Below, in pieces: positions 42,711-52,377 of a stretch of DNA of 64,000 bases. Position numbers and translations under genes: made by a program. Under the pieces are notes generated by a model that saw only the letters and a list, made by a program, of their open reading frames with translations, was not told where the DNA came from and ran no database searches. The stretch's first letter is position 1. Each line of letters starts with the position of its first letter. The DNA is from Microbacterium sp. W4I20 (GTDB lineage Bacteria; Actinomycetota; Actinomycetes; Actinomycetales; Microbacteriaceae): NCBI RefSeq assembly GCF_030816505.1, contig NZ_JAUSYB010000001.1, positions 3,968,001-4,032,000 on the forward strand. Direction: 5' to 3'.

Positions 42711-44390
42711 GTGTCAGAGGGCAAAGTGTCGACGAAGCACACGTTCCGACGCTGGCGACGAGCCGCGATCGTGGGACTGGCGGCCGCAGCGGTCGCCCTG
42801 AGCGGATGCAGCATCCAGATCACATCCCAACCCGATCCTTCGATCGGCGAGGACACGATGCTGATCAACGCGGACAAGGGCAATCCGTTCTTCACGCAGA
42901 ACTTCAACCCGTATCTCACCAACACGCGTACCGCGTCGCGGTGGATCTACGAACCGCTGATCCTGATGAACAACCTCGACGGCTCGCTGAACCCCTGGCT
43001 GGCCACCGAGTGGGAGCAACCCGACGCCCGCACCATCGTGATGACCCTCCGGGACGACGTGACGTGGAGCGACGGCGAGGACTTCACCGCCGACGACGTG
43101 GCCTTCACGTTCCAGATGCTCAAGGACAACCCGCCGCTCGACATCAAGGGCGCCTGGCAGCACCTCGAGAGCGTCGAGACCGACGGCGACACCGTCATCC
43201 TGCATCTGCTCGGTGACGACGCGCCCGCGCTCACGATCCTCGGACAGACCATGATCGTGCCGGAGCACCTCTGGAAGGACGTGAAGGACCCCGGCACCTA
43301 TCGCAACGAGAACCCGGTCGGCACCGGCCCGTTCGTGCTCGGCAACTACAACGACCAGCAGTACTCGGTGGACAAGAACCCCGACTACTGGCAGGCCGAG
43401 AAGATCGAGATCGAACACATCATCCTGCCGTCGACCAACTCGCAGCTCGACACCGTCAGCCGCGGGTACGACTGGTCGTACTCCTTCATCTCCGACGTCG
43501 AGGGGACCTGGGGTGCGGCCAGCGAGCACAACCAGTGGTGGTTCCCGCCGGGCGGCGTGATCGCGCTGATGCCGAACCTCGAGGTCGCTCCGTTCGACGA
43601 CGTGAACGTGCGCCGCGGCATCGCGCTCGCGCTCGACCGTGAGGAGATCGCCGAGACCGCCTCCGAGGGCTACATGGAGCCCGCCGGCCAGACCGGCCTC
43701 ATCCTCCCCAACCAGGAGGAGTACCTCGACCCCGACATCCCCGACCAGGGCATGATCACGCAGGACAGGGATGCCGCCCTCGCGGCGTTCAGCGATGCGG
43801 GCTACGAACTCGACGGCGACCGGCTCGTCGGTGCCGACGGGAAGCAGCTCGAGTTCGCCCTCACCACCGCGAACGGATTCACCGACTGGACGCGTGCGGC
43901 GCAGACCGTGCAGAGCCAGCTCGCCGACGTCGGAGTGAAGGTCACCCTGCGGCTGCCGCAGCCCGCCGGGTATCAGAGCGCCATCAGCAACGGCGACTTC
44001 GAGATGGCGATCGGCGGCATGGGCGGCGGCGACGTCTACCAGGCCTACAACAACCTGCTGTCGAGCCAGTTCTACGTGCCGTCCGGCGAGGCGACCTCGA
44101 ACAACTTCCAGCGGTTCCAGTCCGAGGAGGCCGACGCCCTGCTGGCGGAGTACCGCGGCACCGTCGACCCCGCCCGGCAGACCGAGATCGTGCAGGAGCT
44201 GCAGGGCATCGTCTACGACCAGATGCCCGTGATCGGGCTGTACTACGGCGGCATCTGGGGCCTGTTCAGCGACGCCAAGTTCACCGGCTGGCCCTCGGCC
44301 GATGACCCGTACATGATCCCGCAGAACTACGACAATGCGCCGCTGATGATCTTCACGCGGCTCGAGCGAGTGAAGGGTGACGACCAGTGA
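42711..44390 (+). CDS. Opp-type ABC transporter substrate-binding lipoprotein (beta-glucoside)
   Basis: 559 residues, SBP family 5. Signal peptide with lipobox ALSGC (C33), then LRDDVTWSDGEDFTADDVAF, the family hallmark. First gene of an operon ending in a GH1 glucosidase under a LacI promoter, so the ligand is probably cellobiose or another beta-glucoside, as known for Opp-type sugar binders in Thermotoga. The GTG at 42711 is the longest start; a second GTG at 42726 has AGAGG 5 nt upstream and may be the true one. Confidence 0.88.
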   Translation: MSEGKVSTKHTFRRWRRAAIVGLAAAAVALSGCSIQITSQPDPSIGEDTMLINADKGNPFFTQNFNPYLTNTRTASRWIYEPLILMNNLDGSLNPWLATEWEQPDARTIVMTLRDDVTWSDGEDFTADDVAFTFQMLKDNPPLDIKGAWQHLESVETDGDTVILHLLGDDAPALTILGQTMIVPEHLWKDVKDPGTYRNENPVGTGPFVLGNYNDQQYSVDKNPDYWQAEKIEIEHIILPSTNSQLDTVSRGYDWSYSFISDVEGTWGAASEHNQWWFPPGGVIALMPNLEVAPFDDVNVRRGIALALDREEIAETASEGYMEPAGQTGLILPNQEEYLDPDIPDQGMITQDRDAALAAFSDAGYELDGDRLVGADGKQLEFALTTANGFTDWTRAAQTVQSQLADVGVKVTLRLPQPAGYQSAISNGDFEMAIGGMGGGDVYQAYNNLLSSQFYVPSGEATSNNFQRFQSEEADALLAEYRGTVDPARQTEIVQELQGIVYDQMPVIGLYYGGIWGLFSDAKFTGWPSADDPYMIPQNYDNAPLMIFTRLERVKGDDQ

Positions 44391-45367
44391 AGTACGTCCT
44401 CCAGAAGGTCGGGCTGTTCGTCCTCACGCTGTGGGCTGCGATCACGCTGAACTTCTTCCTCCCGCGGCTCATGCCCGGATCCCCGGCGGATGCGGCCATC
44501 GCCAAGCTCTCGCAGAACGGGCCGGTGTCCGATGCGACCCGCGCGGCCATCGAAGCCCAGCTCGGTGTTCCGACCGGATCGATGTGGGACCAGTACGTGT
44601 CCTACCTCGGCCAGGTCGCCCGGCTCGACTTCGGCGTCTCGTACACGTTCTACCCGCAATCGGTGTCGAGCATGGTCTCGACCGCGCTGCCGTACACGAT
44701 CGGACTGGTGGGCATCGTCACGATCCTCGCCTTCGTGATCGGCACCCTGATCGGCGTCGCCGCGGCCTGGCGCCGCGGCACGTGGCTCGACTCGCTGCCG
44801 ACGCTGACCGGATCGTTCCTCAGCACCTTCCCGTACTTCTGGACGGCGCTGCTGCTGCTGTTCTTCTTCGGCTACGTGCTGCACTGGTTCCCGACCACGG
44901 GCGCCTACGCCGCGACGACGACTCCCGGATTCACCGGGGACTTCCTCGCCGACCTCGCCCAGCACGCCGTGCTCCCGGCGTTGACGATCCTGCTCACCTC
45001 CCTCGGCGGCTGGATCATCGGCATGCGCAACGCGATGATCAACACCCTCGGCGAGGACTACATCACCTTCGCGGAGGCGAACGGCCTGCACGGCCGCACG
45101 ATCGCACTCCGCTACGCCGCGCGCAACGCGATCCTGCCCAACCTCACCGGCTTCGGGCTCACGCTCGGCGGCGTGGTCGGCGGATCGATCCTCGTGGAGC
45201 AGGTGTTCGGATACCCCGGCATCGGGTACCTGCTCTTCAACGCCGTGATCGGGCAGGACTACCCGCTCATGCAGGCGCTCTTCCTGATGATCACCGTGAG
45301 CGTGCTCATCGCCAACTTCCTCGTAGACATCCTCTACGGGGTACTCGACCCGAGGACCCGCCGATGA
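44387..45367 (+). CDS. ABC transporter permease, DppB/OppB type
   Basis: 326 residues, six helices. VLQKVGLFVLTLWAAITLNF opens the first helix; the periplasmic loop has LGVPTGSMWDQYVSYLGQVA; the EAA region lies near EANGLHGRTIALRYAARNA, and VGGSILVEQVFGYPGIGYLL is the family signature. GTG start overlaps the binding-protein stop (GTGA); ATGA overlap with the next permease. Confidence 0.92.
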   Translation: MKYVLQKVGLFVLTLWAAITLNFFLPRLMPGSPADAAIAKLSQNGPVSDATRAAIEAQLGVPTGSMWDQYVSYLGQVARLDFGVSYTFYPQSVSSMVSTALPYTIGLVGIVTILAFVIGTLIGVAAAWRRGTWLDSLPTLTGSFLSTFPYFWTALLLLFFFGYVLHWFPTTGAYAATTTPGFTGDFLADLAQHAVLPALTILLTSLGGWIIGMRNAMINTLGEDYITFAEANGLHGRTIALRYAARNAILPNLTGFGLTLGGVVGGSILVEQVFGYPGIGYLLFNAVIGQDYPLMQALFLMITVSVLIANFLVDILYGVLDPRTRR

Positions 45368-46278
45368 CCTCCACGATGAACGTCAAGATCCCGGCCGACC
45401 GCATCGCCGCGCCCAGCCCGTGGCGCGCCTTCGGGCGCATGGTCGGCACCCTCTGGTCCAACGGCAAGGCGCGGCTGGGCCTGTGCATCCTCGCCTTCTT
45501 CGTGCTGGTGGCGGTCTTCGCGCCGCTTCTCGCACCATATGGAGCGAAGGACAACGGCTTCGAGCGCAACCTCGACTCGTCCTGGGAGCACTGGCTCGGC
45601 ACCACCGCCGCCGGTGAGGACGTGCTCAGCCAGTTGATCTTCGGCGCCCAGGTCAGCCTGCTCGTCGGCTTCGCCGCCGGCATCCTGTCGACGATCGTCG
45701 CGATCCTGATCGGGTTGAGCTGGGGCTACATGCGCGGCTTCGGCGGCGAGGTCGTCGGGTTCATCGTCAACCTCTTCCTCGTCATCCCCGGCCTGCCGCT
45801 GATGATCGTGATCGCCGCGTACCTGCAGAACGGCGGCATCCTGATGATCATCGCCGTCATCGTGGTGACCGGATGGGCCTGGGGTGCGCGCGTGCTGCGC
45901 AGTCAGACGCAGTCCCTCCGCGGCAACGACTTCGTCACCTCGGCGCAGTTCTCCGGTGACAGCAGAGCGCGGATCATCTTCCGCGAGATCCTGCCGAACA
46001 TGACCTCGATCATCGCCGGCACGCTCTTCGGAGCGGCGACGGCCGCGATCCTCGCCGAGGCGGGGCTCGAGTTCCTCGGGCTCGGCGACTCCAGCATCGT
46101 CAGCTGGGGCACGATGCTCTACTGGGCGCAGAACTCCAACTCGCTGCTCACCGGGCAGTGGCTGCTGCTGTTCGCCCCCGGTCTCTGCATCGCGCTGCTC
46201 GCGCTGAGCCTCACACTCATCAACTTCGGCGTGGACGGCATATCCAACCCGCGCCTGCGAGAGGGGAAGGGACGATGA
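45364..46278 (+). CDS. ABC transporter permease, DppC/OppC type
   Basis: 304 residues. Helix 1 is LGLCILAFFVLVAVFAPLLA; HWLGTTAAGEDVLSQLIFG replaces the usual GTDxxGRD signature, and AQFSGDSRARIIFREILPNM is the EAA loop. This divergence from peptide-type OppC (T-T-A-A-G-E in place of T-D-x-x-G-R) is typical of Opp-family sugar transporters. Overlaps both neighbours. Confidence 0.91.
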   Translation: MTSTMNVKIPADRIAAPSPWRAFGRMVGTLWSNGKARLGLCILAFFVLVAVFAPLLAPYGAKDNGFERNLDSSWEHWLGTTAAGEDVLSQLIFGAQVSLLVGFAAGILSTIVAILIGLSWGYMRGFGGEVVGFIVNLFLVIPGLPLMIVIAAYLQNGGILMIIAVIVVTGWAWGARVLRSQTQSLRGNDFVTSAQFSGDSRARIIFREILPNMTSIIAGTLFGAATAAILAEAGLEFLGLGDSSIVSWGTMLYWAQNSNSLLTGQWLLLFAPGLCIALLALSLTLINFGVDGISNPRLREGKGR

Positions 46279-48002
46279 GCGTCTCCGAACAGACCACCGG
46301 CCCCGAAGGCGCCGAAGTCCTGCTCGACGTGCAGAACCTGTCGGTCGAGTACGCGTCGCCCGGCACGACGCCGGTCACCGCGGTGCACGACGTCTCGTTC
46401 TCTCTGAAGCGCGGCGAGTTCGTCGGACTGGTCGGCGAGTCGGGGTCAGGCAAGTCGACCCTCGGCTTCGCGCTGACCCGTCTGCAGAAGCCGCCGGCGC
46501 GGATCAGCGGCGGCCGCATCCTGTTCGGCGGCCGCGACATCCGCGAGCTGGATGCCGAGGAGCTGCGGCGCCAGCGTCAGGGCGGCTTCGCCATGGTGCT
46601 GCAGTCCGGCATGAACGCGCTCAACCCGGTCCGCACCGTCGGCCACCACTTCCGCGACATCTTCGCCGCACACGGCCATGTGCCGAAGGAGGCGCGAGAC
46701 GCGCGGGCTCGGGAGCTGGTCGGCAAGGTGGGTCTCGACGCCGAGGTGCTGGCCCGGTACCCGGGAGAGCTCTCCGGCGGGATGCGGCAGCGCGCCTCGA
46801 TCGCCCTGGCCCTCTCGCTCGAGCCGCAGCTGATGGTCTTCGACGAGCCGACGACCGCGCTCGACGTGCTCGTGCAGCACGCCGTGATGGACACCATCAA
46901 GGAGCTGCAGCACGCCGAGCGGTTCACCGCCATCCTGATCAGCCACGACCTCGGCATCGTGCTCGAGGCCACCGACCGCGTGATGGTCATGCACGAGGGA
47001 CGCATCGTCGAGGATGCGGCGAGCCGCACGATCCTCGAGAACCCCGGCGACGAATACACGCGGATGCTGTTGAGCCACTACGCCGACCCGCGTGCGAAGT
47101 CGATCTCCATCCCGGGGTTCCTCGACCTCGGCACCCGCGAGCGCGAGGGCCGCTCCCGCACCGACGTCACCGAGACGCTGCCGACCGTGTCGAAGCGCGA
47201 CACGCGCCGGGCGGATGCGGCCATCGTGGTCGAGGGCGTGTCCAAGCTCTATCCGGCCCCGCGGCGCGGACAGGACGCGGTCACCGCGGTCGACGACGTG
47301 TCGTTCCGGCTGGAGCCGGGCGAGTCGCTCGCGCTGGTCGGAGCATCCGGATCGGGCAAGTCCACGATCGCCAAGCTGATCACCGGCGTCGAGAAGCCGA
47401 GCTCCGGAACGGTGCGCTTCGGCGACACCGACGTCGCCTCGCTCAAGCGCCGCGGCCTGCGCGACCTCCGCAAGGACGTGCAGATGGTGTTCCAGGACCC
47501 GTACGCGGCGCTCAACCCGCTGCACACGGTCGAGTACGCGCTGACCCGACCGGTCATGAACTACACGAAGCTGCGCGGCCAGGAAGCCAGAGCGCGGGTG
47601 CTCGAGCTGCTCGAGACCGTGGGTCTCACGCCGGTCGAGCAGTTCGCGGCGAAGCTGCCGCATCAGCTGTCCGGTGGTCAGCGGCAGCGTGTCGTGATCG
47701 CGCGGGCGCTCGCGAGTGATCCGCAGGTGCTGATCGCCGACGAGCCCGTGTCGATGCTCGACGTCTCGCTGCGGGCCGGCGTGCTGGCGCTGCTGGAGGA
47801 CCTGCGTGAACGCTGGGGCATCAGCATGCTCTACATCACGCACGATCTGCTCAGCGCGCGGCTCGTGACCCAGAACATCCTGGTGCTCAACAGCGGGCGG
47901 GTCGTCGAACGTGGCGAGACCGCCGAGGTGCTGCAGCATCCGGAGGATCCGTACACGGTGCAGCTGCTGGATGCCGTGCCGAATCCGGCAAGAATTCGAT
48001 AG
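46275..48002 (+). CDS. ABC transporter ATPase, fused OppD-OppF type
   Basis: 575 residues with two nucleotide-binding domains. First: GESGSGKSTLG, LSGGMRQRAS, VFDEPTTALDV. Second (from about 315): GASGSGKSTIA, LSGGQRQRVV, IADEPVSMLDVS. A charged linker near 280-320 (GTREREGRSRTDVTETLPTV) joins them. The same fused design occurs in the 20667 gene, but the sequences are clearly different paralogues. Ends 12 nt before the glucosidase start. Confidence 0.93.
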   Translation: MSVSEQTTGPEGAEVLLDVQNLSVEYASPGTTPVTAVHDVSFSLKRGEFVGLVGESGSGKSTLGFALTRLQKPPARISGGRILFGGRDIRELDAEELRRQRQGGFAMVLQSGMNALNPVRTVGHHFRDIFAAHGHVPKEARDARARELVGKVGLDAEVLARYPGELSGGMRQRASIALALSLEPQLMVFDEPTTALDVLVQHAVMDTIKELQHAERFTAILISHDLGIVLEATDRVMVMHEGRIVEDAASRTILENPGDEYTRMLLSHYADPRAKSISIPGFLDLGTREREGRSRTDVTETLPTVSKRDTRRADAAIVVEGVSKLYPAPRRGQDAVTAVDDVSFRLEPGESLALVGASGSGKSTIAKLITGVEKPSSGTVRFGDTDVASLKRRGLRDLRKDVQMVFQDPYAALNPLHTVEYALTRPVMNYTKLRGQEARARVLELLETVGLTPVEQFAAKLPHQLSGGQRQRVVIARALASDPQVLIADEPVSMLDVSLRAGVLALLEDLRERWGISMLYITHDLLSARLVTQNILVLNSGRVVERGETAEVLQHPEDPYTVQLLDAVPNPARIR

Positions 48003-48014
48003 AGAGGAGCACTC

Positions 48015-49184
48015 GTGCTCAGATTCCCCGACGGCTTCCTGTGGGGCGCCGCGACCGCCGCGCACCAGGTGGAGGGCAACAACACCTCCAGCAACTGGTG
48101 GGCCATGGAGCATGCTCCCGGCTCGCCGATGGTCGAGCCTTCCGGAGACGCCGCCGATCATTTCCACCGCTACCCGGAGGACATGGGCCTGCTCGCTGCG
48201 GCCGGCCTGAACTCCTACCGGTTCTCGGTGGAGTGGGCGCGCATCGAGCCGGAGCGCGGCTTCGTGTCGCGCGCCATGCTCGACCACTACCGCCGCATGA
48301 TCGACACCGCCCGCGAGAACGGGCTCGATCCCACGGTCACCCTCATGCACTTCACGGTGCCGCAGTGGTTCCAGCAGGACGGCTTCTGGCGGGCGGATGA
48401 CGCGGTCGACCTGTTCTCGCGCTACGTCGAGACGGTGCTTCCGATCCTCGACGGCGTGAAATACGTCTGCACGATCAACGAGCCGAACATCGCCGCGATG
48501 CTCGCCGGGGGAGAGGATGCCGCGAACCTCGTGGCCTTCGGCCTCCCGAACCCCGATCTCGCGGTCGCCGACACGCTGCTCGAGGCGCACCACCGCGCAT
48601 CCGAGATCGTGCACTCGGTGTCGGGCGCACAGGCGGGCTGGACCATCGCGACGCAGGCATTCCACTCCACCGGCGAGCCGGGCGCGGACGAGATGGTCTC
48701 GACGTACGGCGACCCGCGTGACCACTGGTACCTCGACCAGTCCGCCGGCGACGACTTCGTCGGCGTGCAGGCGTACACCCGCACCTTCATCGGCCCCGAG
48801 GGGCCGCTGCCGGTCGCGGACGACGTGGAGACGACGCTCACCGGCTGGGAGTTCTTCCCCGAGGCGCTCGAGCTCGGCGTGCGCAGCGCCTGGGAGCGCA
48901 GCGGCGGCGTGCCGATCCTCGTGACCGAGAACGGCATCGCCACGGCCGACGACACCCGGCGCATCGCCTACACGCAGGGCGCGCTGGAAGGTCTGCATCG
49001 GGCGATCTCCGACGGGATCGACGTGCGGGCTTACCAGCACTGGAGTGCGCTGGACAACTACGAGTGGGCGAGCGGATTCGCCCCCACGTTCGGGCTGATC
49101 GGCTTCGACCGCGAGACGTTCGTGCGCTCACCGAAGCCCTCGCTCGCCTGGTTGGGTGAGGTCGCACGCCGGAACGGCCTCTGA
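48015..49184 (+). CDS. Glycoside hydrolase family 1 beta-glucosidase
   Basis: 389 residues, short for GH1 (usually 440-480). Start FPDGFLWGAATAAHQVEG; acid/base E156 in TINEPN; nucleophile E305 in VTENG; LDNYEW near 346-351 instead of the common LDNFEW. No signal peptide, so it hydrolyses imported beta-glucosides in the cytoplasm to glucose. GTG start with AGAGAGGAG 5 nt upstream. Missing length falls in loops between strands, which form the aglycone side, so substrate range may differ from typical cellobiases. Confidence 0.93.
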   Translation: MLRFPDGFLWGAATAAHQVEGNNTSSNWWAMEHAPGSPMVEPSGDAADHFHRYPEDMGLLAAAGLNSYRFSVEWARIEPERGFVSRAMLDHYRRMIDTARENGLDPTVTLMHFTVPQWFQQDGFWRADDAVDLFSRYVETVLPILDGVKYVCTINEPNIAAMLAGGEDAANLVAFGLPNPDLAVADTLLEAHHRASEIVHSVSGAQAGWTIATQAFHSTGEPGADEMVSTYGDPRDHWYLDQSAGDDFVGVQAYTRTFIGPEGPLPVADDVETTLTGWEFFPEALELGVRSAWERSGGVPILVTENGIATADDTRRIAYTQGALEGLHRAISDGIDVRAYQHWSALDNYEWASGFAPTFGLIGFDRETFVRSPKPSLAWLGEVARRNGL

Positions 49185-49200
49185 CACCCGCACCCGGGGT

Positions 49201-49212
49201 TACGCTCGGGTC
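49201..49212 (+). promoter_or_regulatory. Leaderless promoter, -10 TACGCT
   Basis: TACGCT (49201-49206) is 6 nt before the ATG at 49213, so the molybdoenzyme gene is transcribed apart from the glucosidase operon. Confidence 0.5.
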
Positions 49213-50764
49213 ATGACGATGACCTCGGACGCCCGCGTTCAACAGCGAGAACGGCTCAGGCCGGCGCTCGCCGGCCTGAGCGCGGCGTTCGCGGGCGTCG
49301 GCCTGGCCGAGCTCGTCGCCGCGGTGATCGAGCCGGCCGCGAGCCCGTTCGCCGTGATCGGGAGCGGGCTCATAGACCTGGCGCCGAGCTGGGCGAAGGA
49401 CACGGCGATCGCGCTGTTCGGCACCGGCGACAAGGTCGCCCTGCTGATCGGCATCGCGATCGTTCTCGTGATGGTGGCCGCGGTCGCCGGCATCCTCGAA
49501 TTGCTGCGCTCCGGCGTGGGCGCGGTGATCCTGGGCGCTCTCGGTGCCCTCGCCGTCGTCGCCGCGCTGATCCGGCCAGGAGCCGGGCCGTTCGCGTTCG
49601 TCCCCGGCATCGTGGCGGGGCTCGTCGCGATGATCGTGCTGCGCTTCCTGGTGCGCAAGCTCCGACCCGTCGCGGGGTTCCCGCCCGACGGCGACGATCG
49701 CCGCAGGTTCCTGCTGTGGACCGGGGGCGCCGCCGCCGGCGGAGTGATCACCCTGCTGATCGGGAGCGTCGCCCGCGGTGCCACGCAGTCGCTCGAGACC
49801 GTGCGCGAGGCGCTCAAGCTGCCATCGCCCGCCACCGAGGCGTCGCCTGTTCCGGCCGCTGCCGAGCTGGACATCCCCGGACTCGCCCCCGTCGTGACGC
49901 CGAACGCCGACTTCTATCGCATCGACACGGCGCTGGTCGTGCCGCGCATCGACCCCGCCGATTGGTCGTTGCGCATCCATGGGATGGTCGACCGTGAGGT
50001 CGTGATCACCTGGGACGAACTGCTCGCCCTGCCGATGACCGAGGCGGACGTCACCCTGGCCTGCGTCTCGAACGAGGTGGGCGGATCGCTGATCGGCAAC
50101 GCCCGCTGGCTCGGATATCCGCTCCGAGAGCTGCTGGCGCGCGCCGGGGTCAAGCCCGACGCCGACATGGTGCTGTCGACCTCGTCCGACGGCTTCACGG
50201 CATCCACCCCGATCGAGGCGCTCACCGACGATCGTGACGCGCTGCTCGCGATCGGCATGAACGGCGAGACGCTGCCGGTGGAGCACGGCTTCCCGGTGCG
50301 GATGGTCGTTCCGGGGCTCTACGGCTACGTGTCGGCGACGAAGTGGGTCACTCAGCTCGAGGTCACGCGCTTCGACCGCACGCTCGCGTACTGGACGACC
50401 CGAGGCTGGTCGGATCACGGACCCGTCAAGCTGCAGTCGCGGATCGATGTCCCCCGCGGTGGTCGCCAGCTCGCGGCCGGCGCGACGATGATCGGCGGGC
50501 ATGGCCTGGCAGCAGCACGTCGGCGTGGCCGCCGTCGAGGTGCGCGTCGACGGCGGAGCCTGGCAGCCCGCCGACCTGGCCGAGGCGATCTCGGACGACA
50601 CCTGGGTGCAGTGGAGCCTCCCGTGGGCGGCGATGAGCGGGCAGCACACGATCGAGTGCCGTGCGATCAGCGCGGACGGCGAGACGCAGACGCCTGACCA
50701 GGCCGCTCCGGCGCCCGACGGCGCGCAGGGCTGGCATCGGGTCGAGGTCTCTGTCGGCGCGTAA
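49213..50764 (+). pseudogene. Membrane-anchored molybdopterin oxidoreductase (sulfite oxidase-like), frameshifted
   Basis: About 516 residues if repaired. Four or five helices (about 20-180) precede an oxidoreductase molybdopterin domain with the Mo ligand C284 in TLACVSNEVGG and a long conserved core. Near residue 429 (GATMIGG) the frame breaks at GGCGGGC (50494-50500): one extra G shifts the C-terminal Mo-co_dimer-like domain, MAWQQHVGVAAVEVRVDGG, into the next frame, which stays open to TAA 50762-50764. Removing one base restores one continuous protein. Either a real recent mutation or a sequencing error in the G run; unrepaired, the first frame ends at 50697 after a nonsense tail. Confidence 0.8.
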
Positions 50765-50783
50765 CCACCGGCGCTGCGGCACC

Positions 50784-50796
50784 TAGAATTGACCCC
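50784..50796 (+). promoter_or_regulatory. Leaderless promoter of metG, -10 TAGAAT
   Basis: TAGAAT (50784-50789) lies 7 nt before the ATG at 50797. It is the closest of the set to consensus TATAAT. Confidence 0.6.
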
Positions 50797-52374
50797 ATGC
50801 CCGCAGGCGAATCGTTCTACATCACCACGCCCATCTATTACCCCTCCGACGTGCCGCACATCGGCCACGGGTACACGTCGGTGGCGGTCGACACCCTCGC
50901 ACGGTGGCACCGCCAGGCGGGCGACGACACCTGGATGCTGACCGGCACCGATGAGCACGGCCAGAAGATGCTGCGGGCCGCTGCGGCCAACAACGTCACG
51001 CCGCAGGAATGGGTCGACAAGCTGGTCAGCGAGGCGTGGTTCCCGCTGCTGGAGACGCTCGACGTCGCCAACGACGACTTCATCCGCACCACGCAGGAGC
51101 GCCACGAGACGAACGTGCAGACGTTCTTCCAGCGGCTCTACGACCGCGGCTACATCTATGCCGGTGAGTACGAGGCGCTCTACTGCGTGGGCTGTGAGGA
51201 GTTCAAGCCGGAGTCGGAGATCGTCGACGGCACCGGGCCGTTCGAGGGTCTGAAGGTGTGCGCGATCCACTCGAAGCCCCTCGAGTTGCTGCAGGAGAAG
51301 AACTACTTCTTCAAGCTGAGCGAGTTCCAGGACCGCCTGCTCGAGCTGTACCGGACGCAACCCGATTTCGTGCGCCCCGACTCGGCGCGCAACGAGGTCG
51401 TCTCATTCGTCTCGCAGGGTCTGAAGGATCTGTCGATCTCGCGCTCCACGTTCGACTGGGGCATCCCGCTGCCCTGGGACGAGTCGCACGTCATCTACGT
51501 GTGGGTCGACGCTCTGCTCAACTACGCCACGGCGGTCGGCTACGGCTCCGACGAGGAGAACTTCGCGCGCCGCTGGCCGGCGTATCACGTGGTCGGCAAG
51601 GACATCCTGCGGTTCCACGCCGTGATCTGGCCCGCCCTGCTGATGGCTGCCGGCCTCGAGGTGCCGAAGGGCGTCTTCGCGCACGGCTGGCTGCTCGTGG
51701 GCGGCGAGAAGATGTCGAAGTCGAAGCTCACCGGCATCGCGCCGACCGAGATCACCGACGTCTTCGGCTCCGACGCATACCGCTACTACTTCCTCTCGGC
51801 GATCGCCTTCGGCCAGGACGGCTCCTTCTCGTGGGAGGACCTGTCGGCCCGATACCAGTCCGAGCTCGCGAACGGCTTCGGAAACCTCGCCTCGCGCACG
51901 ATCGCGATGATCGAGAAGTACTTCGACGGAGTCGTGCCGTCGGCGGCCGAGTACACCGAGCAGGACCTCGGGATCCAGAAGATCGTCGCGGATGCGGCGT
52001 CGAAGGCGGATGCTGCGATCGCGCAGTTCCGCATCGACGAGGCCATCTCGGCGATCTGGACGATCGTCGACGCGCTCAACGGTTACATCACTGACAACGA
52101 GCCCTGGGCGCTTGCGCGTGACGAGGCTCAGCGCGCGCGCCTCGGCACCGTGCTCTACACCTGTGCCGAGGGACTGCGAGCGCTCGCCGTGCTGCTGTCT
52201 CCGGTCATGCCGCAGTCGACCGAGAAGCTGTGGACCGCGCTCGGCGCCGCCGAGACGCTCGGCGGTCTGCAGGACCAGCCGGTCCGCGAGGCCGGGAACT
52301 GGGGCGCGCTGCGCCCCGGAACGACCGTCGCCGCACTCGCTCCGCTGTTCCCGCGGGTGGAGTCGACGGCCTGA
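50797..52374 (+). CDS. metG: Methionyl-tRNA synthetase
   Basis: 525 residues, class I synthetase charging tRNA-Met. HIGH at 21-24, the WVDALLNY core, and KMSKS at 305-309. One zinc knuckle is visible (CVGCEEF near 128, then CAIH), the short form usual in actinobacteria. There is no C-terminal tRNA-binding (EMAP) domain; the anticodon domain ends the protein. Followed by tatD after 3 nt, the conserved actinobacterial order. Confidence 0.97.
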   Translation: MPAGESFYITTPIYYPSDVPHIGHGYTSVAVDTLARWHRQAGDDTWMLTGTDEHGQKMLRAAAANNVTPQEWVDKLVSEAWFPLLETLDVANDDFIRTTQERHETNVQTFFQRLYDRGYIYAGEYEALYCVGCEEFKPESEIVDGTGPFEGLKVCAIHSKPLELLQEKNYFFKLSEFQDRLLELYRTQPDFVRPDSARNEVVSFVSQGLKDLSISRSTFDWGIPLPWDESHVIYVWVDALLNYATAVGYGSDEENFARRWPAYHVVGKDILRFHAVIWPALLMAAGLEVPKGVFAHGWLLVGGEKMSKSKLTGIAPTEITDVFGSDAYRYYFLSAIAFGQDGSFSWEDLSARYQSELANGFGNLASRTIAMIEKYFDGVVPSAAEYTEQDLGIQKIVADAASKADAAIAQFRIDEAISAIWTIVDALNGYITDNEPWALARDEAQRARLGTVLYTCAEGLRALAVLLSPVMPQSTEKLWTALGAAETLGGLQDQPVREAGNWGALRPGTTVAALAPLFPRVESTA

Positions 52375-52377
52375 CGC

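Noticed and set aside
46446..49040. An 864-codon minus-strand frame across the ATPase and glucosidase genes
   Set aside because: Antisense shadow of two genes with complete catalytic motifs; no start signal.
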